From IMG/VR virus record IMGVR_UViG_3300020475_000546, positions 1 through 64,000 of that record: a stretch of DNA of 64,000 nt. The stretch is one strand, 5' to 3'. Positions 54,885-62,235 of the stretch are shown here, one piece after another. This stretch comes from a virus. Each line of letters opens with the position of its first letter. Position 1 is the stretch's first letter. The notes beneath the pieces were generated by a model, which saw only the letters and a program-made list of their open reading frames with translations, did not search any database and was not told where the DNA came from. The position numbers were made by a program, and so were the translations under genes.

Positions 54885-55381
54885 TTATGCAACCCCCTTC
54901 TTGCTATGTCATCCTCTCTTCTGATTGCCTCTCTTGCTCTATCTCTTTCAAGTTGCCTAATACCTTTGAATGCCGTTGCGACACGCATGGGTAGGTTGAG
55001 ATACCAATGAGATAAAGATGGAACTCTCGCATAGGATTTAGCTAGTGGGAGATATGCGTTCTTGAGCTTGTTCATCTGCTTCATAACATCAACAAAGTCC
55101 ATTTGTTCGGTGCTTTGTTCGTCTAAGTATGAATAAATCGCAAATCTTGTGTTTATGTTATGACTGTATATTTCATGCGATACTTCTTCCGCCATATCGG
55201 TCAAACCAAAGGGTATCATTGATTCTCCCCATTCCTTGATTACATAGTCCATAGCGTCAAGCAATTCGAATAGACCATCGTATGTAGTAGGCAAATCGCC
55301 ATGCAATACTGATTCGTAGTTGCTATACGGCCCTTCCTTGAGCTGTAATTCCTCCGGCCTTCTTCCGATATGGTAGCTCAT
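54881..55381 (-). CDS. Helical protein between zinc protein and basic protein, unknown
   Basis: A 166-aa protein with ATGA overlap on its 5' side. It is mostly helical ('TYDGLFELLDAMDYVIKEWG', 'DVMKQMNKLKNAYLPLAKSY'), with Arg/Asp-rich C-terminal helices ('RQLERDRAREAIRRED'). No motif is recognised. Its position after a possible small terminase suggests a packaging-related helper. Confidence 0.65.
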   Translation of the reverse strand: MSYHIGRRPEELQLKEGPYSNYESVLHGDLPTTYDGLFELLDAMDYVIKEWGESMIPFGLTDMAEEVSHEIYSHNINTRFAIYSYLDEQSTEQMDFVDVMKQMNKLKNAYLPLAKSYARVPSLSHWYLNLPMRVATAFKGIRQLERDRAREAIRREDDIARRGLHK

Positions 55382-56088
55382 TCATCCATCACCCCCGCTT
55401 CTGCTAACATCTGCCTAATCGTTCTCCACTCGTCTGGTGCCTTCTCCGAGAAATACTCTTGCATTATGGTGATTACAGACACACTTTCAACCTTATCCAC
55501 TTCCTTGAGCTTATCCATCCATTTGGCTAACTCTCCCAATGTTTCACGGACTTCACGGTGCATCTTGATGGCTAAATCCAAATCCTTGCTTGATACCATA
55601 TCTGCATTCTCAACCATCTGTTCCTCTAATCGGTCTAAGTGCATAGATAGCAAAGTATCCATTCTATTCATGTTAGATTCAACACGATTCAAGCTATCGT
55701 GCGTAGTTTGAATTGCTTTCGGTATAACTTCGATATTTGCCTGTCTTTGGATTAGAGGCTTGGTATGTTTCTCCATGTGATGAGTAATGGTCAATTCGGG
55801 AATATCTAATTCTTCCGAAAAATCAATTATTGTAGCTCTATGGTCAAGAATGGCCGATTCTATTTCAGACCTTTCTGGATGAGTACAGACTGGGCAATCC
55901 ACATTTGACTCATTGAAGAAAGCACCTGCATGGTTTCTCATGTGCCTGTGAGCTAAACCATTAGCCCAACCTTGATCTCTATCTACATCATTAGTGTCAA
56001 GCTTCCCAGCTCTTATGTCTAATTCAATAGAATCTCTTTCTGGATGTTGGCAGAAGGGACAATTCTTGCGTATCCGCCTACCACCCAT
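55378..56088 (-). CDS. Tandem zinc-helix protein, candidate small terminase or regulator
   Basis: A 236-aa protein. No ribosome binding site is clear at the ATG (56088); AATAA ends 24 nt upstream, so it may be leaderless like 35728. Two similar zinc domains are visible: 'NCPFCQHPERDSIELDIRAG' ending in H-x3-H (about 10-53), and 'DCPVCTHPERSEIESAILDH' followed by 'ELTITHHMEKH' (about 64-108). This C-x2-C...H-x3-H with a helix-turn-helix-like middle occurs in phage DNA-binding proteins and some small terminases. A coiled coil (130-220, 'LDLAIKMHREVRETLGELAK') could oligomerise it. Small terminase is a reasonable guess. Confidence 0.65.
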   Translation of the reverse strand: MGGRRIRKNCPFCQHPERDSIELDIRAGKLDTNDVDRDQGWANGLAHRHMRNHAGAFFNESNVDCPVCTHPERSEIESAILDHRATIIDFSEELDIPELTITHHMEKHTKPLIQRQANIEVIPKAIQTTHDSLNRVESNMNRMDTLLSMHLDRLEEQMVENADMVSSKDLDLAIKMHREVRETLGELAKWMDKLKEVDKVESVSVITIMQEYFSEKAPDEWRTIRQMLAEAGVMDE

Positions 56089-56122
56089 GTATTGCTTGAT
56101 GTTATACCATCGTTATTGGCTA

Positions 56123-56524
56123 TTACGCTTCATGCTTGCGTAGATGTATGCCACAATAACCCTTTTGTGATTTGTCCGATATACGCCTTTGACACCTATT
56201 TCCAGATGATGTTACTGCTATGCACCTTTCTTCATCAGTTGGGTTTCGATAGCACTCAACGCACACCCCCGTTTGATACTTTGATTTCTTTTTCAATGGC
56301 TTCCCACACCGAGAACATTCTTTCTTGCGAGGCAATACTTGATCGGCTAAAGCGTGTAAATCATCAATCCCTAACTTGCCGTCATTATTCCTATCAGCTA
56401 CAGCCCTTATGTCTGCAAAATTGACCTTTCCATCCCTGTTAAAGTCAAGTGGTGAATACCCCTTGTTTTGAGAAGGCTGTTGATAGAAGGCCGCTGGTGT
56501 AGGTGGGCGGTACTGCCCCGCCAT
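56123..56524 (-). CDS. EF-hand/dockerin-like plus zinc-finger protein
   Basis: A 133-aa protein from the ATG at 56524 (a TTG two codons upstream is possible). Residues about 25-60 contain two calcium-loop repeats, 'DFNRDGKVNFADI' and 'DRNNDGKLGIDDL', in the spacing of a dockerin or paired EF-hand. The C-terminus has 'CSRCGKPLKKKSK' with 'GVCVECYR' and then 'RCIAVTSSGNRCQRR', 'GYCGIHLRKH', a zinc module of the C-x4-T-x2-G-x-RC...C-x2-H type. Calcium plus zinc binding in one small virus protein is unusual. The function is open. Confidence 0.7.
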   Translation of the reverse strand: MAGQYRPPTPAAFYQQPSQNKGYSPLDFNRDGKVNFADIRAVADRNNDGKLGIDDLHALADQVLPRKKECSRCGKPLKKKSKYQTGVCVECYRNPTDEERCIAVTSSGNRCQRRISDKSQKGYCGIHLRKHEA

Positions 56525-56541
56525 CGGCAAAGATGGGGGGC

Positions 56542-56796
56542 TTACCGAAAAGCCGCATATTGTCTAACTGCAAGGAAGAATGTAAAGAATACTCCAAATA
56601 TAGCAACCATAGAGAAAGTCGGATCCATAGACGGGCCTTTCCAAAGCATTACAGATGTAATTAGAAGCATGAAAGATATGATAAAAATCATCGTTGCACT
56701 TTCAACCAACATTTTGTTCGGTGCAAACATTTCCATTGTCGTATCAGCCATTGTCGTTCCATAAGGTGTTCTTTGTTCCCTATCTTCTTCCTTCAT
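56542..56796 (-). CDS. Small two-helix membrane protein
   Basis: An 84-aa protein. Its start overlaps the preceding stop (TAATG). Two membrane segments are clear: 'MIFIISFMLLITSVMLW' (about 36-52) and 'FSMVAIFGVFFTFFLAV' (about 61-77), with a short loop and an acidic N-terminus. It is encoded in the GTPase cluster. It could be a holin-like exit protein or a partner of the GTPase; no family is recognised. Confidence 0.7.
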   Translation of the reverse strand: MKEEDREQRTPYGTTMADTTMEMFAPNKMLVESATMIFIISFMLLITSVMLWKGPSMDPTFSMVAIFGVFFTFFLAVRQYAAFR

Positions 56797-56957
56797 TATT
56801 CTTCTTCCCCCTTTGTTGAGCCGCCAAGACCCGAAAACATACTACTAACGAAAACCTTTCTTCGTCTATTCTTTTTCAAACGATACTTACCAGAAAGAAA
56901 ATGCTTCTTGCGAGCTTTGAACTTACTCCAGTATCTTGCTCTAACGCCTTCCTTCAT
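56796..56957 (-). CDS. Small basic protein (53 aa), unknown
   Basis: An ATG at 56957 follows GAGGGGATTCAA, a strong ribosome binding site, and the stop at 56796 overlaps the next ATG (TAATG). The 53-aa product is very basic ('KFKARKKHFLSGKYRLKKNR' then 'RRKVFVSSM') with an acidic end (GEEE). It is short enough to be missed by ORF length cut-offs. Nucleic-acid or phospholipid contact is plausible. Confidence 0.75.
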   Translation of the reverse strand: MKEGVRARYWSKFKARKKHFLSGKYRLKKNRRRKVFVSSMFSGLGGSTKGEEE

Positions 56958-56967
56958 TTGAATCCCC

Positions 56968-57600
56968 TCATATTAGAGCTGCTGCCCCTGCACCCATAGC
57001 ACCCATACCGCCTTGGTTCTGCATTTGCTGACCTAACAGGCCACCGACTAAGCTACCAAAGAATCCCGGTTGAGGGTTCATCATAGGGTTATGTGCTTGT
57101 AGTAGCATTTGTGTTTGTTGTTGATTCATCTGAAGCTGTTGTTGAGCTGATTGCCTCAAAGTCTGCAAAGTCAAAGCAAGGTTTTCAGGAGATAGTGTTG
57201 CTATGTTAGCGGGGAGCGTAGTTGTGTCTAAACTGAGCTTACCATCTTCACCTGCTGCAAGTTGAACATTAGAAAAGAAGTCCTTTAGCGATAGTGTAAC
57301 AATTTCTGCTACTAAATCCATCATCATGCTAAATTGATTAGCTACAATGAATTGATTTAGAGGGTCGTAATACTGCAACAATCTTGATGTGGCGATAACT
57401 GGGTCATTAGCCATCTGTTGCATCATGGGATTTTGCCCCATCTGTTGCATCATCATCGGATCCATCATTCCACCCGCAGCACCCATAGCACCCATTCCAC
57501 CTTGCATTCCATATCCTCCCATACCTGTCATTCCCATGCTATTTGATGCACCGAATTGTTGTGTTGGGGTTTCATTATTCCTGTTAAAAAACCAGCCCAT
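56968..57600 (-). CDS. Met/Gly/Gln-rich protein, unknown
   Basis: Starts at the second ATG (57600), which has GGAG 8 nt upstream; 210 aa. Residues 1-65 are Met/Gly/Ala-rich. Residues 70-180 are a helical domain ('LNQFIVANQFSMMMDLVAEI'), and the end is Gln-rich, then Gly-rich and mildly hydrophobic ('GFFGSLVGGLLGQQMQNQ'). Its composition is like virion proteins that form helical oligomers or touch membranes. It sits directly after the HNH-like cysteine protein of the GTPase cluster. Confidence 0.65.
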   Translation of the reverse strand: MGWFFNRNNETPTQQFGASNSMGMTGMGGYGMQGGMGAMGAAGGMMDPMMMQQMGQNPMMQQMANDPVIATSRLLQYYDPLNQFIVANQFSMMMDLVAEIVTLSLKDFFSNVQLAAGEDGKLSLDTTTLPANIATLSPENLALTLQTLRQSAQQQLQMNQQQTQMLLQAHNPMMNPQPGFFGSLVGGLLGQQMQNQGGMGAMGAGAAALI

Positions 57601-57615
57601 TTTCATTTCTCCTTT

Positions 57616-58599
57616 CTAATTTGTTTGTTGCCCTACTCCCGTTGATTGAGGACTTTGATTAACCCCTGCCTGTGCAGACGGTATTGTATTTTGGGTCATA
57701 TTGGCGTTTTGAAGGCCAATCGCTTGCCTTTGGGACATAGCGTCACTCATCTGCAAAGCTCTAAGGTCAAATGTAACCGACACTAAATCGGCCACACCTG
57801 TTATTGGATTGGGATATTGAGTTAGGACAATGCCCTTCTTGTGTTTGGTGTCTTGCTGAATCATCTTGAAGAATGGTTCGTATTTTAACAAGGATTCTGT
57901 TGTTGAACGGTTTTGGGCAGAAGAACCCCCCATCAAAGCACTCATACCGGGAACTTTGAGAAACTTAGTACCTTTGCTGACTGGGCGTAAGCCATCGGCA
58001 GACATTTCATCCTCTTGCACTAGCTTTCTCAATGTATGATAAATATGCAGATGAGCCGGACATAGTGTGCTATTCATTTCATCACCATGATCGCCTCTTG
58101 TTCGAGCATGAGGGATTATTGAGTTGCCTGTTTCATCGTCAAACCAATACAAATCTGCTAAACTGACCTTACCGGGCAAATCATAATCAATAATTTGGGC
58201 GTAATCGTTATCCCCTTCAAGAAAACGCCTCACATCAACACCACAGCAAGCACACTCAAATGTTCCATTATATCTGTAAATACGCCAAAGACCCAACAAA
58301 TAGCTCGGTGGCCTCAACGCTTTTCGCAATTTCTTGATGTTTTTCTTTCGTGCCTTTTTGGGATTATCGGGGTTTTGCACCAATTGAACCTCAACCGTAG
58401 GTACTACTTCCTCAGCTCCACCGTAGCCACCAGTAGCTCCGGCACTTGCGATTTCAGCTCTTTGTTGGGCTTTCAACATAGGAAATGCAAGCCCTGTGTT
58501 GGCCGCTACCTGTTTTAATTGTTCATCGGTTAAACCTGCTAATTTTGCGTTGGGATTGCCCGCAATCCAGTTGGGCAAGATGTTGCCTGTCCAGCTCAT
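57616..58599 (-). CDS. Cys/His-containing protein in the GTPase cluster (327 aa)
   Basis: The ATG at 58599 is chosen over a TTG at 58626 because GGTTGGGAT precedes it. Residues about 115-205 hold 'FECACCGVDVRRFL' and 'HARTRGDHGDEMNSTLCPAH' followed by 'LHIYHTLRKL', a C-x2-C...H...C-x2-H arrangement that resembles an HNH-like or zinc-binding fold without a clear catalytic triad. Flanks are charged and disordered. The C-terminus is Gln/Asn-rich ('GVNQSPQSTGVGQQTN'), as in virion proteins. Could be an inactive nuclease fold used structurally; uncertain. Confidence 0.65.
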   Translation of the reverse strand: MSWTGNILPNWIAGNPNAKLAGLTDEQLKQVAANTGLAFPMLKAQQRAEIASAGATGGYGGAEEVVPTVEVQLVQNPDNPKKARKKNIKKLRKALRPPSYLLGLWRIYRYNGTFECACCGVDVRRFLEGDNDYAQIIDYDLPGKVSLADLYWFDDETGNSIIPHARTRGDHGDEMNSTLCPAHLHIYHTLRKLVQEDEMSADGLRPVSKGTKFLKVPGMSALMGGSSAQNRSTTESLLKYEPFFKMIQQDTKHKKGIVLTQYPNPITGVADLVSVTFDLRALQMSDAMSQRQAIGLQNANMTQNTIPSAQAGVNQSPQSTGVGQQTN

Positions 58600-58642
58600 G
58601 TTAGCTATCCCAACCTTGACAACCAATTAAGCATTCCGTGTT

Positions 58643-59371
58643 TTACAGTAGTTCTACAATAGATATTAACACCTTTTCCACATTTACGCCATGTTGTGCC
58701 GATATTGCATCTATATCGGCTCTAACTCCGGCCTTTCTAAGCCGTCTTAACTCGTTTCTAAAGGGGGCAACGATGGGATGTTCCCTTTGCAGGTTATTAT
58801 CCCAAAGGTATTGAGCTTGAGGCGACCACCATAAATCCATTTTATTCACTAAGAATACTACGACTTTCGGCATATAGTTGCTACGAGAAGTTTTTTTCGC
58901 CTTTCTGGATATGGCCGTGCTAACATCTTTTCGAGTTATGTTGTCTATTAAATATCTAAATGAAGCCAAAGAATCCTTAGCAAAAGACGGACTTGTTAAT
59001 ACTCTATGATCCACCATGAATATGACTATCTCGCACTTACGGCCAAACATATCTTCTATCCAGAGATTCCTAAATTGAGCTTGCCCTGCAATATCCGAAT
59101 TAGAAATTGGGATCCTATCTTTTTTGTATTTGATTAACTTTCTATGAGGTTTAGGGGCTTTGGCGTGACCATTGACCATAGGGTGGGATGTTCGCATCTC
59201 AATTGGTATCGGGTCTATGTCGCCCGGAACGGTCAGATATTGGTCTAATGTAGTCTTACCAGTCATACTTGGGCCGTATATTCCAATACGATATGGCCTA
59301 AGAATACGGTAAAACTTCTGCAAGGCGTGAACCGAGCTAATTAGCAGATGCCCTGCGATGACCGCACTCAT
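58643..59371 (-). CDS. Ras/Arf-like small GTPase
   Basis: A 242-aa protein with all four main guanine-nucleotide motifs in order: G1 'GIYGPSMTGKTTLDQYL' (P-loop 33-41), G3 'SDIAGQAQFRNLW' (D93 to G96-Q97, the Ras 'DTAGQ' and Arf 'R.LW' style), G4 'VVFLVNKMDLW' (NKMD 176-179) and G5 'AISAQHG' (223-228). A 'VIFMVDH' strand (116-122) sits as in the family. Residues 5-24 are an amphipathic, hydrophobic helix before the core, a possible membrane anchor. Ras/Arf-type GTPases are normally host proteins; a copy between a virus's membrane-protein genes is very unusual. Its start overlaps a 6-codon mini-ORF (59388-59368). GTP binding is very likely. Confidence 0.85.
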   Translation of the reverse strand: MSAVIAGHLLISSVHALQKFYRILRPYRIGIYGPSMTGKTTLDQYLTVPGDIDPIPIEMRTSHPMVNGHAKAPKPHRKLIKYKKDRIPISNSDIAGQAQFRNLWIEDMFGRKCEIVIFMVDHRVLTSPSFAKDSLASFRYLIDNITRKDVSTAISRKAKKTSRSNYMPKVVVFLVNKMDLWWSPQAQYLWDNNLQREHPIVAPFRNELRRLRKAGVRADIDAISAQHGVNVEKVLISIVELL

Positions 59372-59384
59372 ACGGCCAGCCCAC

Positions 59385-59606
59385 TCATATTTGGTCTTTC
59401 AAATACTCCCAAAGCCCGACTGGGGATGTTCCTAATTCGTCTAATATAATTAAGATGGCGAAAGTTCCGCCTATGCCTATTGCTAATGCTACAAATGTGC
59501 GAACCCAACCCGCCATTCGTTCCATTTTTCTTTCGTAGGAGTTTTCTGCTAATATCTGAGCCATTTCTGCTGCTTGTCTTTCTTGTCTTGTTGAAAACGG
59601 CCACAT
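59385..59606 (-). CDS. Single-helix membrane protein in the GTPase cluster
   Basis: A 73-aa protein with ATG after GGTGGGGACTAA. A charged helix (5-32, 'RQERQAAEMAQILAENSY') leads to one membrane segment ('FVALAIGIGGTFAILIIL', about 38-55) and a short acidic/aromatic tail. The ORF in the +1 frame here is only a shadow. Encoded just before the GTPase and after a two-helix membrane protein; likely a partner in the same assembly. Confidence 0.7.
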   Translation of the reverse strand: MWPFSTRQERQAAEMAQILAENSYERKMERMAGWVRTFVALAIGIGGTFAILIILDELGTSPVGLWEYLKDQI

Positions 59607-59622
59607 TTAGTCCCCACCTACT

Positions 59623-60090
59623 TCAGTTGTTGGATCGCCCATCATCCTCATCTGAAGCAGGTGTGTTGGGAAGTCCAAATACATCTCTTCCTTGAGATTG
59701 TTGCTGCATAACAGCCATTTGCCCCTGTAGCTCTTGGTAATATTGTTGTTTTTGCATACGCCTGTTGGTCATTTGCATTTGATTTCTAAACCATTTGTCA
59801 TAACTCGCTTCCTTTGAAAACTCAGCTCTCATAGCCATACTATCTCTTATTCCGCCTACTTGGAACAGAACCATAGATGTGCATAAAAAGCCAAATGCGA
59901 TTAGTCCGTATTGTAATCCCATTTCGGCTGGTGTTGCATTCGGTAGATACCAATCTTTGTGAGATATGCCTACTGCAACGCCTGTAAGAAGCGATTGCCA
60001 TAGAAGCATAGCTATCAGATTAACATCAACCCTATTCCCTGTTTGTTCAGCTGGTGGTTGCCACATTGGTATTTGTGATGATCCATTCAT
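59623..60090 (-). CDS. Two-helix membrane protein with Gln/Met-rich tail
   Basis: The ATG at 60090 is preferred because GGAAGG lies 8 nt upstream; 155 aa. It has two membrane segments: 'LIAMLLWQSLLTGVAVGI' (about 25-42) and 'GLIAFGFLCTSMVLFQV' (about 61-77). Then follows a long polar helix rich in Gln/Met ('QMTNRRMQKQQYYQELQGQM') and an acidic end. The layout suggests a membrane-anchored coiled coil. It is the first of three small membrane proteins around the GTPase. Confidence 0.7.
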   Translation of the reverse strand: MNGSSQIPMWQPPAEQTGNRVDVNLIAMLLWQSLLTGVAVGISHKDWYLPNATPAEMGLQYGLIAFGFLCTSMVLFQVGGIRDSMAMRAEFSKEASYDKWFRNQMQMTNRRMQKQQYYQELQGQMAVMQQQSQGRDVFGLPNTPASDEDDGRSNN

Positions 60091-60094
60091 TTTC

Positions 60095-60238
60095 TTATCC
60101 TTCCTTTTGCTCATCTATGAGCCTAAAGTAGTGCTGCAACGCATGATTCACATACGATGATTTGGATTCTCGACCCCTTTCTTTCTCCATTCTGCGGTAT
60201 AATTCTTCCCACATCACTACCGATACATGACGGCTCAT
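60095..60238 (-). CDS. Ribbon-helix-helix-like DNA-binding protein
   Basis: The ATG at 60238 gives 47 aa: 'SRHVSVVMWEELYRRMEKER' then 'KSSYVNHALQHYF'. The strand, helix, turn, helix pattern with a basic strand is that of Arc/CopG/MetJ-type ribbon-helix-helix dimers. An upstream in-frame ATG (60340) would give 81 aa but overlaps the preceding gene by 44 nt. The start overlaps the stop of a 21-codon mini-ORF (60300-60235), suggesting coupled translation. It could act on the palindromes at 62106-62118 or on TGTCA-N4-TGACA elements; this is inference. Confidence 0.65.
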   Translation of the reverse strand: MSRHVSVVMWEELYRRMEKERGRESKSSYVNHALQHYFRLIDEQKEG

Positions 60239-60300
60239 CGTATCGGCCTGTAATATGAGAGCCTTATGAGCGTTGTTATAGATGACAGGGTTGAAATCAT
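60235..60300 (-). CDS. Possible 21-aa coupling mini-ORF
   Basis: ATG overlaps the stop of the Gp88-like gene (ATGA) and its own TGA overlaps the ATG of the ribbon-helix-helix-like gene. The 21-aa peptide is hydrophobic/basic (MISTLSSITTL...). It may only allow ribosomes to reinitiate at the next gene. No homolog is recognised. Confidence 0.3.
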   Translation of the reverse strand: MISTLSSITTLIRLSYYRPIR

Positions 60301-62084
60301 ATTTTACGCATGAATTGAGTAATATCCAAACCAGAATCAACGACTCTCGGTTTTAGGTCATCACCATAGGCGACTCTAAGATTTTGTCGTGAGTTAAGAT
60401 TTTGAGGACGGTTTTTGGTACTGCCTTGATGAACATTGAAACTTATCGGTTCAGTTCCATGCCAACAATCATCACAATTGTAATCTTCACAATTACCTCC
60501 TAACATAGAAGCGGGGCATGACTTAACTGAAGGATCTAAGGAAGATGCCGAGCTTGCCTTTATTCGAGGATGCTCTAATAATTCTTCATAACCTGCTGAG
60601 AAATCCTCTCCCAAGAGAGGCAAACCATACGCTTCATTTATTTCATTATCAACAGCTTGTCCTATCCATGGTAATGACAACATGACATTCATATTCTTAG
60701 GTATAGCATCCCATCCTCTTCTATCTAAGAATGATTTGACCCCTGCCGATTCTCTTGTAGGCAACCAATGTTCTAATTGAGGTGTTGCTGAAGCTATATC
60801 GTTCAACATAGCGAAATGTTGCGCCCCATAATCACGATCTGTTTCTTCTTCACCTTCTTGTAAATCCCCACTATCCATGTGCCTAAACTTGTTAGTGCCG
60901 TAATAAAACGATTCAGCTGGCGCACGGTGAGCAAAGGCAGAAGCGTAGCTCAAAGGGTCATCATCCGTTAGTCCGTGAAAGTTCCTCCATAGTTGAGTCT
61001 GTTTTGGGTTCAATGGGTATCTGCCTTGCTTTGCATAACACATTTTACCGTCTGAGCCACCGCAGGTTGAACCAGCTACCATACCTAATCGGCCACCTAC
61101 ATGACACAGATGCACAGGCAAACCGAAGGAAGCTCCGGGCATTTTATCCGGTGCGCCAAAACCTCCACTCGGATTCATACTAACTATTTTATTGGCTTCG
61201 CTCACGGGTCTTTTACCCGAAGTTCGCCCCATTGTGTCTGAAAACTTAGGGATTTTGACTTGTTCATCAACATCCCATCTAACCTTTCTATCGTCTTTGT
61301 ATCTATTCATTATGTCCTTGTTGTTTTCTAACCAATCAAATATCTGGCGACCATCACCCGGATATTTGCCCCCAAAGAACCGATCCCACCAAAACATATC
61401 ATCGGGGTCGCCAAGAGCTTTCAGTAGCAAAGAGCGAATGGTCATCGGTTCGCCAGTATGAATATCTTGGAATTGTTGGGTGAAAGGCAGGTGTTTTGAA
61501 TCGCCTCTTGGCTCGAAAGGTGTGCCGTCTTTTTTCCAACCGCCCGCATGAATGTCGCCTCTTCTGCCCGCATCAACGGTTTGCTCTTGCGATCTGTATG
61601 TTATTTCACTGGATAACGCTTCAGCAAAGTCCTCACTAAGATTCGCAGCTTCGTTTGCAGGGTTAAACAGCGACACAGCTAATTCCATGCGTTCATCTTC
61701 AGAAAGATTGGGGTTATGCTCAAACCTTGAAAACTGCGTTCTAAACTCATCTAACAAATCACGGTATCTGTTTATCTCGGAATGAGGTAGCAAACCCAAA
61801 GGTCGAGGATAAGGCAGGGGGTTAGAGAAGTATCTTTCATCATACGCCTCTCTCTCTTCTTCTGACATTTCTTCCCAATCACGGGGATTGCTACCTTTGC
61901 CGTGAGCTTCTTCCCAATACTCGTTTGGATGCTTTTCTGCATAGCCTTCTGGGACTAATCCAGTAGGATCATATTCAGCTTGAAAATCAAACCTATCGGG
62001 CTTATCATCGGATTCCTTAGTGATAGACCAACCCACTTCAAAAGGGCTAACGCTACCACTCATGCTAACAATGTGTATTACCAT
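60297..62084 (-). CDS. Gp88-like cysteine-rich protein with degenerate KAW tag
   Basis: A 595-aa protein from the ATG at 62084, which has no ribosome binding site; CATTATG ends 24 nt upstream. Residues 13-23 ('SPFEVGWSITK') are a diverged KAW tag. The C-terminal 290 residues fit the mycobacteriophage gene-88 family: 'HLCHVGGRLGMVAGSTCGGS' with 'KMCYAKQGRY' (C327, C341, C349), then 'FRHMDSGDLQEG', 'LEHWLPTRESAGVKSF' and a cysteine-rich end 'KSCPASMLGGNCEDYNCDDC'. That family has the C...CYA and R-H-x2-SGD motifs and no known biochemical function. Residues 40-290 are acidic and helical, specific to this protein. Confidence 0.75.
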   Translation of the reverse strand: MVIHIVSMSGSVSPFEVGWSITKESDDKPDRFDFQAEYDPTGLVPEGYAEKHPNEYWEEAHGKGSNPRDWEEMSEEEREAYDERYFSNPLPYPRPLGLLPHSEINRYRDLLDEFRTQFSRFEHNPNLSEDERMELAVSLFNPANEAANLSEDFAEALSSEITYRSQEQTVDAGRRGDIHAGGWKKDGTPFEPRGDSKHLPFTQQFQDIHTGEPMTIRSLLLKALGDPDDMFWWDRFFGGKYPGDGRQIFDWLENNKDIMNRYKDDRKVRWDVDEQVKIPKFSDTMGRTSGKRPVSEANKIVSMNPSGGFGAPDKMPGASFGLPVHLCHVGGRLGMVAGSTCGGSDGKMCYAKQGRYPLNPKQTQLWRNFHGLTDDDPLSYASAFAHRAPAESFYYGTNKFRHMDSGDLQEGEEETDRDYGAQHFAMLNDIASATPQLEHWLPTRESAGVKSFLDRRGWDAIPKNMNVMLSLPWIGQAVDNEINEAYGLPLLGEDFSAGYEELLEHPRIKASSASSLDPSVKSCPASMLGGNCEDYNCDDCWHGTEPISFNVHQGSTKNRPQNLNSRQNLRVAYGDDLKPRVVDSGLDITQFMRKI

Positions 62085-62105
62085 TCATGAAAAGATTACC
62101 GCACT

Positions 62106-62118
62106 ATTCATAATGAAT
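62106..62118. promoter_or_regulatory. Perfect palindrome ATTCAT-A-ATGAAT, putative operator
   Basis: A 13-bp perfect palindrome with a one-base centre. It overlaps the TATA-like box (CATTATG on the minus strand) that lies 24 nt before the ATG of the Gp88-like gene. Such an overlap would let a bound dimer, for example the ribbon-helix-helix-like protein at 60238, block the promoter. Confidence 0.45.
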
Positions 62119-62136
62119 TGTAGTATTAGTAATATT

Positions 62137-62230
62137 GTGAGAGGAAGCAGACTCGTCTAAGCGTTCATTTTGACTCCCCTATTGTATGTGCTGCAATTTA
62201 CCATACATTCTTTCCTTGCTTCCTCTCGCA
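62137..62230 (-). ncRNA. Long stem-loop in the main intergenic region
   Basis: Arms GAGAGGAAGCA (62139-62149) and TGCTTCCTCTC (62217-62227) pair perfectly over 11 bp, and the pairing extends past one mismatch to about 14 bp. The 67-nt loop has an inner stem TGTATG/CATACA. It lies between the 45-aa membrane gene and the Gp88-like promoter. I see no open frame or tRNA fold. Could be a processed leader, a small RNA or a termination signal. Confidence 0.4.
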
Positions 62231-62235
62231 CCTCA

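Noticed and set aside
59368-59604. 78-aa minus-strand frame overlapping the one-helix membrane gene
   Set aside because: The 73-aa frame has the ribosome binding site, a membrane segment and helix character; the other frame is Arg/Asn-rich without structure.
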